NCBI GenBank assembly: GCA_964607765.1
Contig: CAZSNT010000096.1
Span: 1 to 38,687, forward strand
Length of the DNA: 38,687 bases
From: CAZSNT01 sp964607765
GTDB taxonomy: Bacteria > Verrucomicrobiota > Lentisphaeria > Oligosphaerales > JABHEG01
Direction of reading: 5' to 3'
Shown here: positions 1-8,633 of the stretch, piece by piece
Layout of the letters: each line of letters opens with the position of its first letter
How positions within the stretch are numbered: position 1 is the stretch's first letter
Translations under genes and position numbers: made by a program
The notes under the pieces: model-generated
Told to the model about the DNA's origin: nothing
Database searches by the model: none
Seen by the model: the letters and a program-made list of their open reading frames with translations, nothing else

Positions 1-47
1 TCCGCGGAACCGATCTCAACCAGACACACCCCTTTCAGGACGGGGTC

Positions 48-64
48 GAGCTAGGGGCTAGCTC
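48..64. repeat. Short perfect hairpin upstream of the REP array
   Basis: Two perfect 7-bp arms (GAGCTAG and CTAGCTC) flank a GGG loop. No T-run follows, so it is not a convincing intrinsic terminator. It lies just beyond the REP array and may be part of the same repeat-rich intergenic tract. The rest of positions 1-70 holds nothing I recognise. Confidence 0.4.
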
Positions 65-70
65 AGGAGG

Positions 71-184
71 GGTGCTTGCGCCCCGGCTCCTACGATCCTG
101 CGGCGCTTGCGCCCCGGCTGCTACGATCCTGCGGTGCTTGCGCCCCGGCTCCTACGATCCTGCGGCGCTTGCGCCCCGGCTCGT
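71..184 (-). repeat. REP-like tandem array (31-bp unit, about 3.6 copies)
   Basis: Three full 31-bp units (71-101, 102-132, 133-163) and a partial fourth follow one another. On the minus strand each unit begins GTAGGAGC or GTAGCAGC, continues with a G/C-rich stretch and ends in the imperfect palindrome GGCGC-AA-GCGCC, which alternates with GGCGC-AA-GCACC. A 5' GTAG next to an imperfect palindrome is the hallmark of REP sequences mobilised by REP-associated tyrosine transposases, and such a gene lies directly beside the array. The distal units overlap the 3' end of that gene. There are no unique spacers, so it is not a CRISPR. Confidence 0.7.
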
Positions 185-1083
185 ACTTCGGCTCCCGCGA
201 TCTGCTGCACCCACTCATTGTTCTTGAGACAGTTCGCCCGGCGGCACTCCACCGGCTCCGAGTCAGGGAAACCGGTGAGCACGAGCGTGCGTCCGCCGGC
301 GAGCCAGCGGGTGGCGGTCGCACCACTGGGCTTGTAGCGCTTCAGCCCCCACGGCTCGAGCTTAATGATGCGTGCGCGGGGTATGTCCGCGATCTTCGCA
401 GCGACCTCGCGTTCCCCGGGCGAGATGAAGCCGCCGATGGGGATGGCGCCGGCCTCCACATCAGCCAGGATTGCTTCTATCTGTGCTGCTCGTTCAGCGT
501 CGTTGATTCTGGTCGACACGATCACCGGGACGAGCCAGGGATGGTCCAGCAGCGTGGGATCGCCGTAAGCCGTCCAGGTCGTCTCCGTGGGCAAACGGGA
601 ATGACGCAGGGCGTACTGCTTTCGGAACCACTCCGGATGTTCGTGGCGGAGTTGCCAGCGTGCGGGGTTGTCGGAGATGTAGGCCTGGAAGGCACGGAGC
701 ATCTTCATGTCCAGCGAAAGATAGTCGTAAAAGCCCTCGTTCCAGATCTTCAGGCTCTGATCCCCGAGTTGGTCGCGCATGGCATGCAGGACCCGGCCTT
801 TGACGCGGGAGACGTGTGTGCCGATGACGTACTTCGGCTTCCGACGCGCGATGACCAGGCCGTGGAAATGGTCCGGCATGATTGCGGTGACGCCGAGTTC
901 GTAGGCGGGGTCCTCTTTGGCTATCTTCCGCCACGCTGCCATCAACAACTCGCCAGCCGGTTCCAGTACCGCCCGTCCGCCCTCGATCCGCGACAGCCAC
1001 CGTCGCCGATCCAACGTGCCGAACGTGATGAAGTAGTAGCCTTTGCCGTGATAATCGTGGCCACGTACGCGTACGTTGCCCAT
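121..1083 (-). CDS. REP-associated tyrosine transposase (IS200/IS605-like, TnpA_REP)
   Basis: This is a single-strand HUH/Y1 transposase-like protein of about 320 residues. The motif MPDHFHGLV carries the metal-binding His-x-His pair, and the later NEGFYDYLS segment is the right place for the catalytic tyrosine. The start at 1083 (MGNVRVRGHDYHGKG) is preferred because the open frame upstream overlaps the neighbouring remnant. Family members are usually 150-200 residues. Here the conserved domain occupies the first half, followed by about 130 residues of unknown function. The last 19 or so residues are encoded by REP repeat units, so the repeats seem to have grown into the reading frame. It probably maintains the adjacent REP array; whether it is active cannot be judged. 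Confidence 0.8.
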   Translation of the reverse strand: MGNVRVRGHDYHGKGYYFITFGTLDRRRWLSRIEGGRAVLEPAGELLMAAWRKIAKEDPAYELGVTAIMPDHFHGLVIARRKPKYVIGTHVSRVKGRVLHAMRDQLGDQSLKIWNEGFYDYLSLDMKMLRAFQAYISDNPARWQLRHEHPEWFRKQYALRHSRLPTETTWTAYGDPTLLDHPWLVPVIVSTRINDAERAAQIEAILADVEAGAIPIGGFISPGEREVAAKIADIPRARIIKLEPWGLKRYKPSGATATRWLAGGRTLVLTGFPDSEPVECRRANCLKNNEWVQQIAGAEVRAGAQAPQDRRSRGASTAGS

Positions 1084-1093
1084 GACGGTGTCC

Positions 1094-1833
1094 CTATCTG
1101 GTGATTCGGAAGGTCTGCTCAGTAGGCCCCGCCGACTGAACACGCGGCTCGACCGAACGCCCCCATTGGTACGCGATCACGGTCACTCTGACCGGGAACT
1201 TGGCGCGTGGGGGGAGCTTGGTGATTCTGAGCTTGTCACCTTCGACTGTTGCCGGGTCCCGGATCACACAGAAGCGAACCGGCAGACCGGCGTCGCTGGT
1301 AGCGCGGAGCGGGATCCGGCCGGCGCCAGTCTGCTGATCGGGGATGTCGTCGAACGAGATCGTCTGCGGCTTCTTCCCGCGGTCCCGCGTGCCGTAGACC
1401 TGGTTCGCCTTCGCCAGCTCTTCGTCGAGATGCCAGAAGGCCATGCTGGGATCTCCAGTGTAGTCGGCGTACGGCGCCGCGGGATAGCGGGCAGGAGTAA
1501 TGAGGGTGTTGTCCGTCAGCCAGCCCGACTCGAGCGGTAGCTCCTTCAGAGCCGGTAGCTCACCCCGGGGAGCTTGCTCCCGGGGAATCCGGCGCCGCGC
1601 CGCTTTCTCAATGAACATGGCGACGGACTCGGGGCCGCATGCAGACCGATCACACCCAAACAGCACTCCGGCTTCCAGTAGCCCATGCGCCAGGCTGGGA
1701 TGGCGCCGCCGCTGTGCCCAATGGTCAGGAACGGCGCGGCTGCGATCTCCGCATGGCCGCTGACCTCGGCCAGTTCCGTCAGTTGAGCCGCGCCCAGCAG
1801 GCACGCGATCAGGATGTTGGGGCTGTTGGTCAC
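1094..1833 (-). pseudogene. Frameshifted, 5'-truncated alpha/beta-hydrolase remnant
   Basis: Two overlapping frames together make one protein-like sequence. The first (1833 down to about 1640) carries LTIGHSGGAIPAW, a G-H-S-G-G nucleophile elbow typical of esterase or dienelactone-hydrolase-like alpha/beta hydrolases. The second (about 1640 down to 1094) continues with ESVAMFIEKAARRR and runs to the stop. The switch falls near 1630-1645. The N-terminal strands and oxyanion region expected before the nucleophile elbow are missing. A sequencing error could explain the shift but not the missing N-terminus. It lies downstream of the heparinase-like lyase and may once have been a carbohydrate esterase of that operon. 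Confidence 0.55.
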
Positions 1834-1895
1834 CGATTCGCTTTCCGCTTTCCCTTGGTCGGTCTCATGCTGTGGACCGCAAACTGCTTAGCCAT
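1830..1895 (-). CDS. Possible 21-residue coupled peptide or remnant start
   Basis: The ATG overlaps the stop of the heparinase-like gene by one base (TGATG), and the stop overlaps a GTG that opens the hydrolase remnant (GTGA). The peptide is very basic (MAKQFAVHSMRPTKGKRKAN...). It has no recognisable family. It may be a coupled leader, a relic of the lost hydrolase N-terminus, or chance. Confidence 0.15.
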   Translation of the reverse strand: MAKQFAVHSMRPTKGKRKANR

Positions 1896-4129
1896 CACTC
1901 TTTCGTCAAGACGACCTTTCTCCCCTTCGTCTCCGTGTCTTTGAAGGTGAGAATATCATTTTGGCCGGCAATGGACACGGTCAGTACACTTCCGTCTGCG
2001 CCCCACTTGGTCGCAGGCAGCGCCTGCCCGTCGCGGAAGGGAAAGAGCAGCACGCGGAAGTCGGGATCGACGGTGATGAGGGACGCGATGAGGCGCTTGC
2101 CGGCGGTGGTCGTGTCTCGCCGCTTGTCTTTGGCAGCCTCGTAGCTCTCGACCTTGATCGTGCACGTGTCCCGCTGCAGGAAGCGCACGAGCAGGCGCCG
2201 GTCACCTTCAGCTTCTCTGAGGATTGCCTCGTTGCCGGTGCTGGCGACTGCCTCCAGGTCGGTGGGCAGTTGCATCACCCATTCATAGAGGTGCTCGGAA
2301 TCATCTTTGCGGATGTCATCGCAGATCAGGACGTAGGGATGTCCGCCCCTGACCAGGGACACGGACCGCATGGCCTGCTCGACCTCGTTGTACGGCCGGC
2401 GATGCAGGTTGTTTCGTCCCGCGTAGCCCGTCTGGCTGCCGTGAAGCGAGTCGGGGCACACGTCCGGCTTTGCGGACTCCGCAGGCCAGCCGAGGTCGAC
2501 GGGGCCGTTGGTCTCGGGCTCCCAGGGGGCGGGGAACTTCTGTCCCCACTTGGGCCATGGCGGGGACCATTGCCAGTCGTAGGCGTATTTGAGGTCGGCG
2601 CATGCTCCGGCGACTTGGCTCTCGTCGCCGTGCCACAGGAACCGGACGCTCGGCGCTTTCCAGGGCTGAGCCTTGCCGTCGATGTGCACGAGTGAGTTCT
2701 CGCGGCTCGTATTCCACTTGCTGAAGTCGCCGCTGAAGGCCCAGACGCGACCGAGCGCGGACATGGAGAAGTTGCCGCGGTCGACCTTGTCATGGCCGAT
2801 CAGGTGCGCATCGGGCCGGGCGTCGAAGGTGACGTACACGGCGTCGCTGTCCCAGCCGGAGCGAGCGATGAACTTGCCGCGTTCGGGATAGAAGACCGAG
2901 AGGGGGAGACCGGTGCCCTCGAGCATCTCAGCGCGGTCGGCCGGACCTTTCCAGTCCGAGCCGTACAGGAAGTAGTCGAGAAAGCCCTGCCAGCGCAGGC
3001 GCCGTTCGTACTTCTCTCCGTGCAGGTGGCGGTAGCTGAAGTTCGCCGTCATCCGTTCCGGGTACATGTAGCGGGCGATAATGGTACTGCTCGGGTAGAG
3101 TTCACCGTAGGGACCGCCGGACGCGCCGCCGTTGAGGTGTCCGCCGGGGTAGGGATCGTAGTCCTGAGCGATGTAGTCGATGAATCGCCGGTACTTCTCT
3201 GTTTCGAAGATGTTACATCCGCGGCGGGCCAGTACGATGGAGGCGCGGCTTCCTGCGCGCATGCCGAGATTGGGCCCGTATCCGTCCTCGCGACTGTACC
3301 CGAGTGGCGTGTAGCCCACCTCCCAGTAATCACGCATGACCTGGACGATCCCGTCCCAGGTTGCCTGGTCGAATCCCTCTTCGCCCTCGATGGCGGCCAG
3401 CAACGCAACCAGGTCGCCGTGGTAGCCGTAGTGGTTGCTGCTGGCGAACCCGCGCGGCATGCCGTTGCCATAGCTCTTGCGCCCTTTCGTTGCCGTAGCA
3501 ATCGCTTTGCGAACGGTGTCGCGTTGTTCCTCGGACATGTGGTTGTACAGCACGTCGTAGGACACCGCGTAGCCGGCCGCACCCAGCGTCCAGCTCACGC
3601 CCACATCGTATGAATTGCTCTTCCAGATATTCAGCCGCTTGTTCAGTTCCGTGCCCGTTTTGCCTTTGAGATCGCCGCCCACAGCCCGTTCTTTCGATGC
3701 CAGCATCACGCGCGCGTAATTGGTGATGATTCGCTTCATGAGGTCGAGCAGTTCGTCGTCTTGTTCCATGACTGCGGTTACGCTGGCAATGCCCCATTGT
3801 TGGTTGCGTCCTTCGCCGGCAGTGAAGTACTTGAGGATGTCGTCGTCGCTCACCCCCATCAAGTCGAAATCGGCGTCGGCCAGCTTCCGCCAGTTGTTTC
3901 GTACGGAGTTGATGACCTGTCGGCGGACGGGATCGAACTTGGCCTTGAACTGTGGCGCGTTCAGGCGCTCGCGGATAAGCGGATACTCGTCGGCCGTGAA
4001 GAACACGCGCGGGTGCACGCCCGGCGGTGGCAGCTTGCTCAGAACGCGACATCCGTTGGCGTCGAGTTCAACCGCGAGGGCCGACGAGACCGTCAGCGAG
4101 GCGATGGCAATGGCGTGCGTTGTCTGCAT
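1895..4129 (-). CDS. Secreted heparinase II/III-like polysaccharide lyase
   Basis: The predicted protein has about 744 residues. The start at 4129 has AGGAGA eight bases upstream and gives a clear signal peptide (MQTTHAIAIASLTVSSALA). An in-frame extension to 4192 lacks such features. The N-terminal half is an all-alpha toroid-like region, with N-H-Y-G-Y-H around residue 240 and a following Y-rich stretch. The C-terminal half is beta-rich, with HDKVDRGNFSMSALGR, which matches the H-x-D-x-G-x-F heparinase II/III signature. Family enzymes cleave uronic-acid glycans by beta-elimination in the periplasm or outside the cell. It follows the propeller gene by 66 bp and probably shares its promoter. 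The substrate cannot be told from the sequence. Confidence 0.75.
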   Translation of the reverse strand: MQTTHAIAIASLTVSSALAVELDANGCRVLSKLPPPGVHPRVFFTADEYPLIRERLNAPQFKAKFDPVRRQVINSVRNNWRKLADADFDLMGVSDDDILKYFTAGEGRNQQWGIASVTAVMEQDDELLDLMKRIITNYARVMLASKERAVGGDLKGKTGTELNKRLNIWKSNSYDVGVSWTLGAAGYAVSYDVLYNHMSEEQRDTVRKAIATATKGRKSYGNGMPRGFASSNHYGYHGDLVALLAAIEGEEGFDQATWDGIVQVMRDYWEVGYTPLGYSREDGYGPNLGMRAGSRASIVLARRGCNIFETEKYRRFIDYIAQDYDPYPGGHLNGGASGGPYGELYPSSTIIARYMYPERMTANFSYRHLHGEKYERRLRWQGFLDYFLYGSDWKGPADRAEMLEGTGLPLSVFYPERGKFIARSGWDSDAVYVTFDARPDAHLIGHDKVDRGNFSMSALGRVWAFSGDFSKWNTSRENSLVHIDGKAQPWKAPSVRFLWHGDESQVAGACADLKYAYDWQWSPPWPKWGQKFPAPWEPETNGPVDLGWPAESAKPDVCPDSLHGSQTGYAGRNNLHRRPYNEVEQAMRSVSLVRGGHPYVLICDDIRKDDSEHLYEWVMQLPTDLEAVASTGNEAILREAEGDRRLLVRFLQRDTCTIKVESYEAAKDKRRDTTTAGKRLIASLITVDPDFRVLLFPFRDGQALPATKWGADGSVLTVSIAGQNDILTFKDTETKGRKVVLTKE

Positions 4130-4195
4130 GTCGTTCTCCTGTTGCGTTAGTAGGGATACCGTCTCATGTGGTAGGCGGTGAGCTTGCTTCACGCG

Positions 4196-7100
4196 CTACC
4201 TGGCTCCGAAGCAGACGAGATCGCCATTGCGCAGGCTGATCAGCAGCGTTCCGTCGGCCGCGGACATCCCGTCGAAGACTGGAGCGCTTTCTATTTTGAC
4301 CTCGGCCAGCTGTCTGCCGTTGGAGGCATCCAGGGCACGCAGGATCATGCCTTTCCGGCCTTCAAAGGGCGCCATGGGGTCTTCAGAGTCGAGAACATCC
4401 GGTGGGCCCGCCACGAACAGGTGCTTCCCTGCCAGCACCATGGCACGCATCCGGATCGGGACCCACTGATGCCATTGGGGCGGGGCGCCACGGGTAAACC
4501 CCATTCCCTTGTCCCTGGACCAGGACCGGCGATCGAGCACAGGCTCGTTGTCGTTTTTGTCTGCCGTCAGCAGGTATCCCTTTGACCCGATCTTGAACAT
4601 CGGGCTGTGGTTGTTCCGGGTCGGATAGGCCTGCACGGCGTAGGTCAGCTGATCCCCCACCACCAGCAACTGCCCCGCCTTCGGGGCGATGTGGCCGATC
4701 TGGAAACCGGGCCAGGTTTTCGCGTACATCCAGTACGTACGGTTGAACCACGAATCCTCCAGGAACCCGCCCGTTGTGAACATGTGAAGCCCGACATCCC
4801 GGTCACCCAGATGGCCGCGGGACACACCGAACGCCGCCGCCTTGTCGAAGCCCTTGTCCAGGTAAGGGTTGTTGGCAACGTAGTCGACATTGGATACGTC
4901 CAGGCCCGCGGTCTTGTCCTCTGGAGTATGGACCACGTAGGGCGTGTCCACCTCCTTCAGGTCGGGCGTAAACTTGATCTGGTTAAGGAAGATGTGCCCA
5001 CCCTCGGCCACCAGGATATCCGAACGCGCGCCTTCGATATGGAAGGCTGTGCTGAACTCCTGGTCCACTGCGTCTTCGCGGGTGGCCATCCGCGTGTCCA
5101 GTCGTGCCTTGTGGATGATCTCGCCCGTGGTGGGGTTGAGCCCGTACAGGAATATCCCGCCGTCGAGGTAACTCGACCGTCCCGCCGTGCAGTACAGCAC
5201 GGCGTCTTCCACAATCACACTTCCGTGAACAGGCCACGCGGACTCCAGCCGATCGCGGGCCATCACCAGCCGCTGTTCCGGCGCGGCACGGAATCTCCAG
5301 GCCAGTTCGCCGTCCGATGCCCTCAGGCAATACACCCAGCCGTCCGAACACCCCAGCAGTACCTTCCCTTCGTGGACCGTAGGCGCTGAATCGATGGTTC
5401 CGCCCGCCGTGAAACGCCACAGCCCTTTGCCGCTGTCTGCGGCCAGTGCGAACAGCATGTGGCGGTCTTTTGCCGCCACATACACGATTCCGCCCGCCGA
5501 CACGGTCTGAGTCAGCCGGCCGTCCAGCTTTGCGCGCCATCTCTCCTGGAGTTGCGCGGGCACTTCACTCCGGGTGGCGCCGGTCCGGCGCGCGTCATGG
5601 CGGTATGATGGCCAGTCGTCCCCGCCTGCGGCAGGCTGGTCGCCCGTTGGCTTGTCGTAAGCCGGTCCCTTCTCCAGGAGGTTGGCCCCCGGGCCTCGCC
5701 CGAGGGCGTCCAGCGTGGCATCGGACGCGGGGCCCAGTACGTTCAGGCCCACCATCTTCGCGCCGCCGTAGCAGAAACACTCATCGGGAGGCGTGTACAG
5801 CAGTCCGTTGGCCGGCATCACACCGAAATGGCATGCCCCGCGAACCCAGTCGTTGTTGAAGTGCTTGTTGTCCGTCAGGCTGACGAATTCCGCCCCCCTG
5901 TATTGGGTCACCAGGAAGCGTTCGGTCGCCTTGCTCTGGTAGCAGCGCAGGTGGTGGCCGTGGCTCTGGACGCTGGACGGGTCGATCGTCTTTCTCAGCT
6001 CGCCAGTCTTCAGATCGTACCCGTTGATCCCTTTGCCCACAGCCTTCCACACGCAGCCCTGAGCAACGAATACGTCCTGACCCCTCATCGAGCCTCCCCC
6101 GCCCGCCTTCACGACCCACGCGACCTTACCCGTCTTTGCGGCGTAGGCTTTGATTTGCTTCCCCGACGACTCCACCACCAGGCCGCCTTGGACAACCAGG
6201 ACCGGCTTCGTACTGCGCCTCTTCTTCCTGGTCTTCTTGCCCTTCCTGTCCACCACTTCGGGCTCCGGCGTGGCGTTCGTTGCCGCACTCCACAGTTCTT
6301 GGCCATTCTTCAGGTCAAGGCAGGTTGTCCCCTGCGGACCGACGAATGCAGCCACGCCTCCGCCGGCAACCATTGCCTGTCGCCCCGGGCCGTCAGATTG
6401 CCAGAGCGTCTTTGCGGTGTCCGCATCGATGGCAATGATCCCCTTGCCTCTGGAGCACACCAGCGTCCGGCCGGTCAACACGAGTTTGTACGGCTTCAGC
6501 GCGTCTTCCAGCTTCAGCAGCTCTTCTCCCGTGGCCGCGTTCAGGACCACGACACCCTCTTGCCCCGAGAAGTACACCCGATCGCCGTCCACCACGATCT
6601 GCTCGTTCTTCGGCATGGCCGAGATGGGTTTCTTCCAGAGAGTCAGCCCGTTGAAGGCGTCGCGCGCCACCAGCGTCCACCGATCCGGCAATTGCCGGAT
6701 CAACCCCGGCTGTCCCTCGTCTACGCAGTAGAAGACGCGGCCGCCGCCCGACACCATCGCACGGAAGAACTTGCGTATCTCGTGGTTGCGTGCCCAGGCC
6801 GGCCCCGCCTTCCATTTGAAGCGGCGCGGCGGTCCGACGACGGTATCCTTGGCCACACCATTCCCGTCCGCCCCGTGAAGGAAATGGGTCCACTCGTCGA
6901 TCTCGGGAGGCACCGGCTTGACCGACTGCTTTCCGCCGATGTGCGCCACGCCGCGCGGCACCAGCACCCGCATGACCTCGTCCATGGTTACGTCGTCCAG
7001 CCTGTCCGCCACGACCAGGTTTGCCATATTCTCGGCATAGGGCAGCTTCCTGCCGTCAAACGTGTCGACGGACACCGGGCCGTAGGCGCCCTTGCCCTGA

Positions 7101-7324
7101 AGGTGCCTGCGTGTTGCGGCTACCGTTCTGGCATCGACATCCAGCCCGTGCACGAGATAGCGCTCATTGACTCGCAGCGCGATCACCTTGGCCGGGTCGG
7201 CACAGCCAATCCGGACCACCAGGCCGCCCTTGACTCCGGAGCTCTCGACCACCGTCTCCGCGGACCGTGCCCACATGCTGTACGCAAGCAGGCTCCCAAG
7301 TAGGACGTGTGCTGTTACCTTCAT
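4196..7324 (-). CDS. Secreted PQQ-type beta-propeller protein with methyltransferase-like N-domain
   Basis: The predicted protein has about 1042 residues. The start at 7324 has an AGGAGGAG ribosome site and overlaps the regulator's stop as ATGA. A signal peptide is followed by a Rossmann-like segment (VVRIGCADPAKV...LVHGLDVD...) ending in a VLVPRGVAHIGG strand. This resembles a class I SAM-methyltransferase fold, but the glycine-rich loop is degenerate. The rest is two blocks of PQQ/BamB-like propeller blades, seen as repeats of the type W-x-x-x-x-x-G, G-x-V-Y-x-L and D-A-x-T-G. A basic linker (KKTRKKRRSTK) splits the first block. I see no evidence of quinone-dependent dehydrogenase residues, so a binding or scaffold role in glycan or sulfatide breakdown is as likely as catalysis. 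Confidence 0.7.
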   Translation of the reverse strand: MKVTAHVLLGSLLAYSMWARSAETVVESSGVKGGLVVRIGCADPAKVIALRVNERYLVHGLDVDARTVAATRRHLQGKGAYGPVSVDTFDGRKLPYAENMANLVVADRLDDVTMDEVMRVLVPRGVAHIGGKQSVKPVPPEIDEWTHFLHGADGNGVAKDTVVGPPRRFKWKAGPAWARNHEIRKFFRAMVSGGGRVFYCVDEGQPGLIRQLPDRWTLVARDAFNGLTLWKKPISAMPKNEQIVVDGDRVYFSGQEGVVVLNAATGEELLKLEDALKPYKLVLTGRTLVCSRGKGIIAIDADTAKTLWQSDGPGRQAMVAGGGVAAFVGPQGTTCLDLKNGQELWSAATNATPEPEVVDRKGKKTRKKRRSTKPVLVVQGGLVVESSGKQIKAYAAKTGKVAWVVKAGGGGSMRGQDVFVAQGCVWKAVGKGINGYDLKTGELRKTIDPSSVQSHGHHLRCYQSKATERFLVTQYRGAEFVSLTDNKHFNNDWVRGACHFGVMPANGLLYTPPDECFCYGGAKMVGLNVLGPASDATLDALGRGPGANLLEKGPAYDKPTGDQPAAGGDDWPSYRHDARRTGATRSEVPAQLQERWRAKLDGRLTQTVSAGGIVYVAAKDRHMLFALAADSGKGLWRFTAGGTIDSAPTVHEGKVLLGCSDGWVYCLRASDGELAWRFRAAPEQRLVMARDRLESAWPVHGSVIVEDAVLYCTAGRSSYLDGGIFLYGLNPTTGEIIHKARLDTRMATREDAVDQEFSTAFHIEGARSDILVAEGGHIFLNQIKFTPDLKEVDTPYVVHTPEDKTAGLDVSNVDYVANNPYLDKGFDKAAAFGVSRGHLGDRDVGLHMFTTGGFLEDSWFNRTYWMYAKTWPGFQIGHIAPKAGQLLVVGDQLTYAVQAYPTRNNHSPMFKIGSKGYLLTADKNDNEPVLDRRSWSRDKGMGFTRGAPPQWHQWVPIRMRAMVLAGKHLFVAGPPDVLDSEDPMAPFEGRKGMILRALDASNGRQLAEVKIESAPVFDGMSAADGTLLISLRNGDLVCFGAR

Positions 7325-8406
7325 CTTCTCTCCTCCTGTTCGGCTGTGCTGCGCCGGTAGATGATCTCGGAATCGACGGTGCGATGAACCGGTGCGGAAC
7401 ACCGATTCTCTATCTCGTCGAGGAGCAGGCTGATCGCTGTCTCGCCGATGGCCGCGAAGTTCTGTTCCACGGATGTGAGGCCCATTGCCGCGGCCACGGC
7501 CGTGTTGTCGTAGCCGACGACCGAGAGATTGTGGGGGACGCGGATGCCCTGGTGCAGGCAGTACTCGAGCAGATTCAGGGCGCACTTGTCTGTCACGCAG
7601 AAGACGGCGGTGACGGCGCGGAGCTGTCGTGAGATCTCCGCGACCGAGTCCTTGAAGCTGTCCGGGCCGCCCACTTCCAGCGGCGGCAGCACGGGCAGTC
7701 CCGCTTCCCGCATAGCGCGCCGGTACTGTCCGAACCGATGCTCCTGGTAGCCGGCGCCCTCGCCGCTCTGTGTCTGAACGAAGCGGATTGCCCGGTGCCC
7801 CTGTTCGAGCAGGTGCTGCATGACTTCCGAGGCCGCTCCGGAGTCGGCGTTGCTGACCGTATGGAAGTCGGCGTAGACTCGTGCATCCGGTTCCGGCACC
7901 AGCACGCAGGGGATTCTCTCCTCGCGCAGGTACGCCGCGCCGGCGGAGACCCGAGAAGATTGCGCGAAAGGCCAGAGAATGATGCCGTCGACCTTCTGTG
8001 TGTTCAGCAGCGTGCGGACCTGCTCAACTTCGCGGTTCTCGTCTGCCTCGGTTCCTTCCGACAGGCAGATGGCCTCCTGCCGCGCTTGCGCTGCGCGCTG
8101 CATGCCGCCGATCAGGGCCTCGTGCAGTGGCGCGTTCAAGCCGCCGTGGGACGTGCCGAGCACGGCGCCGAGAACGTGGGACCGGGGACGTCGCAGGCGC
8201 GTGGGGATGATGCCCGTGCCGGGGATGGTGCGGACCAGTTCCTGATCCTTGAGTACGCCAACCGCACGTTGCATGGTCAGAAGCGCCACGCCATACTCGT
8301 TGGCCAGTTCAGCGGTGCTCGGCAACTGCCTGTCGAACTCGCGGCGCCGGATGCGCTCTCCGAGCTCTGTTGCGATGCTGCGGTAGCCGTTTGCTTTGGG
8401 CGGCAT
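7321..8406 (-). CDS. GntR/LacI hybrid transcriptional regulator
   Basis: This 361-residue protein has a GntR winged helix at the N-terminus (residues 8-75, with LPSTAELANEYGVALLTMQR as the recognition region and a wing ending GTGI). It is fused to a LacI/periplasmic-binding-like sensor (about 80-350, with the typical VDGIILWP, VVGYDNTAVA and LTSVEQNFAAIG segments). This AraR-type architecture senses sugars and binds a palindromic operator. CTGGAGG lies seven bases before the ATG. Its stop overlaps the start of the propeller gene (ATGA), so it is the first gene of the glycan operon and probably autoregulated. The predicted promoter just upstream carries an imperfect A/T-rich dyad that could be its operator. 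Confidence 0.88.
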   Translation of the reverse strand: MPPKANGYRSIATELGERIRRREFDRQLPSTAELANEYGVALLTMQRAVGVLKDQELVRTIPGTGIIPTRLRRPRSHVLGAVLGTSHGGLNAPLHEALIGGMQRAAQARQEAICLSEGTEADENREVEQVRTLLNTQKVDGIILWPFAQSSRVSAGAAYLREERIPCVLVPEPDARVYADFHTVSNADSGAASEVMQHLLEQGHRAIRFVQTQSGEGAGYQEHRFGQYRRAMREAGLPVLPPLEVGGPDSFKDSVAEISRQLRAVTAVFCVTDKCALNLLEYCLHQGIRVPHNLSVVGYDNTAVAAAMGLTSVEQNFAAIGETAISLLLDEIENRCSAPVHRTVDSEIIYRRSTAEQEERR

Positions 8407-8633
8407 TCGTCAGCCTCCAGAAGACATCCACACGGGCCACTCAGGCGGTGGCGGCGCAAGTATTATAGGGGGTAATATAGGAATGGCAAGCCGGTGTAGG
8501 TCTGAGCGGGTTGAACCCCAAACGTAATCCCCCAGGCACGGGAGGCGGTCAGCCGTCGCCGCGCCGTAGCGGCGCCATGCCGCGCCCGCGAAGGCGGGGG
8601 GGCTGCCCGCCGTACGTCCAGAGAGCGGCCGAG
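8407..8633. other. Intergenic region before the regulator, no gene seen
   Basis: Apart from the promoter at 8462-8489, this tract is GC-rich and has short palindromes such as CGCCG-TAG-CGGCG near 8560-8575. An open frame on the plus strand (8511-8888) has low-complexity Arg/Pro/Gly composition at its start and is antisense to the PIN remnant; I do not accept it as a gene. Confidence 0.4.
8462..8489 (-). promoter_or_regulatory. Strong sigma-70-like promoter of the regulator/propeller/lyase operon
   Basis: On the minus strand TTGCCA (8489-8484), a 16-bp spacer and a perfect TATAAT (8467-8462) lie about 50 bp before the regulator's ATG. The spacer and the -10 box form an A/T-rich imperfect dyad (TATATTA-CCCCC-TATAATA) in an otherwise very GC-rich region, a natural place for the regulator to bind. 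Confidence 0.6.

Noticed and set aside
71..184. CRISPR array
   Set aside because: The units are contiguous with no variable spacers, lie next to a REP-associated transposase and carry the GTAG-plus-palindrome structure of REP elements.
5828..7303. 491-codon open frame on the plus strand
   Set aside because: It is antisense to the propeller gene and arises from the GC-rich codon pattern; its translation has no family resemblance.
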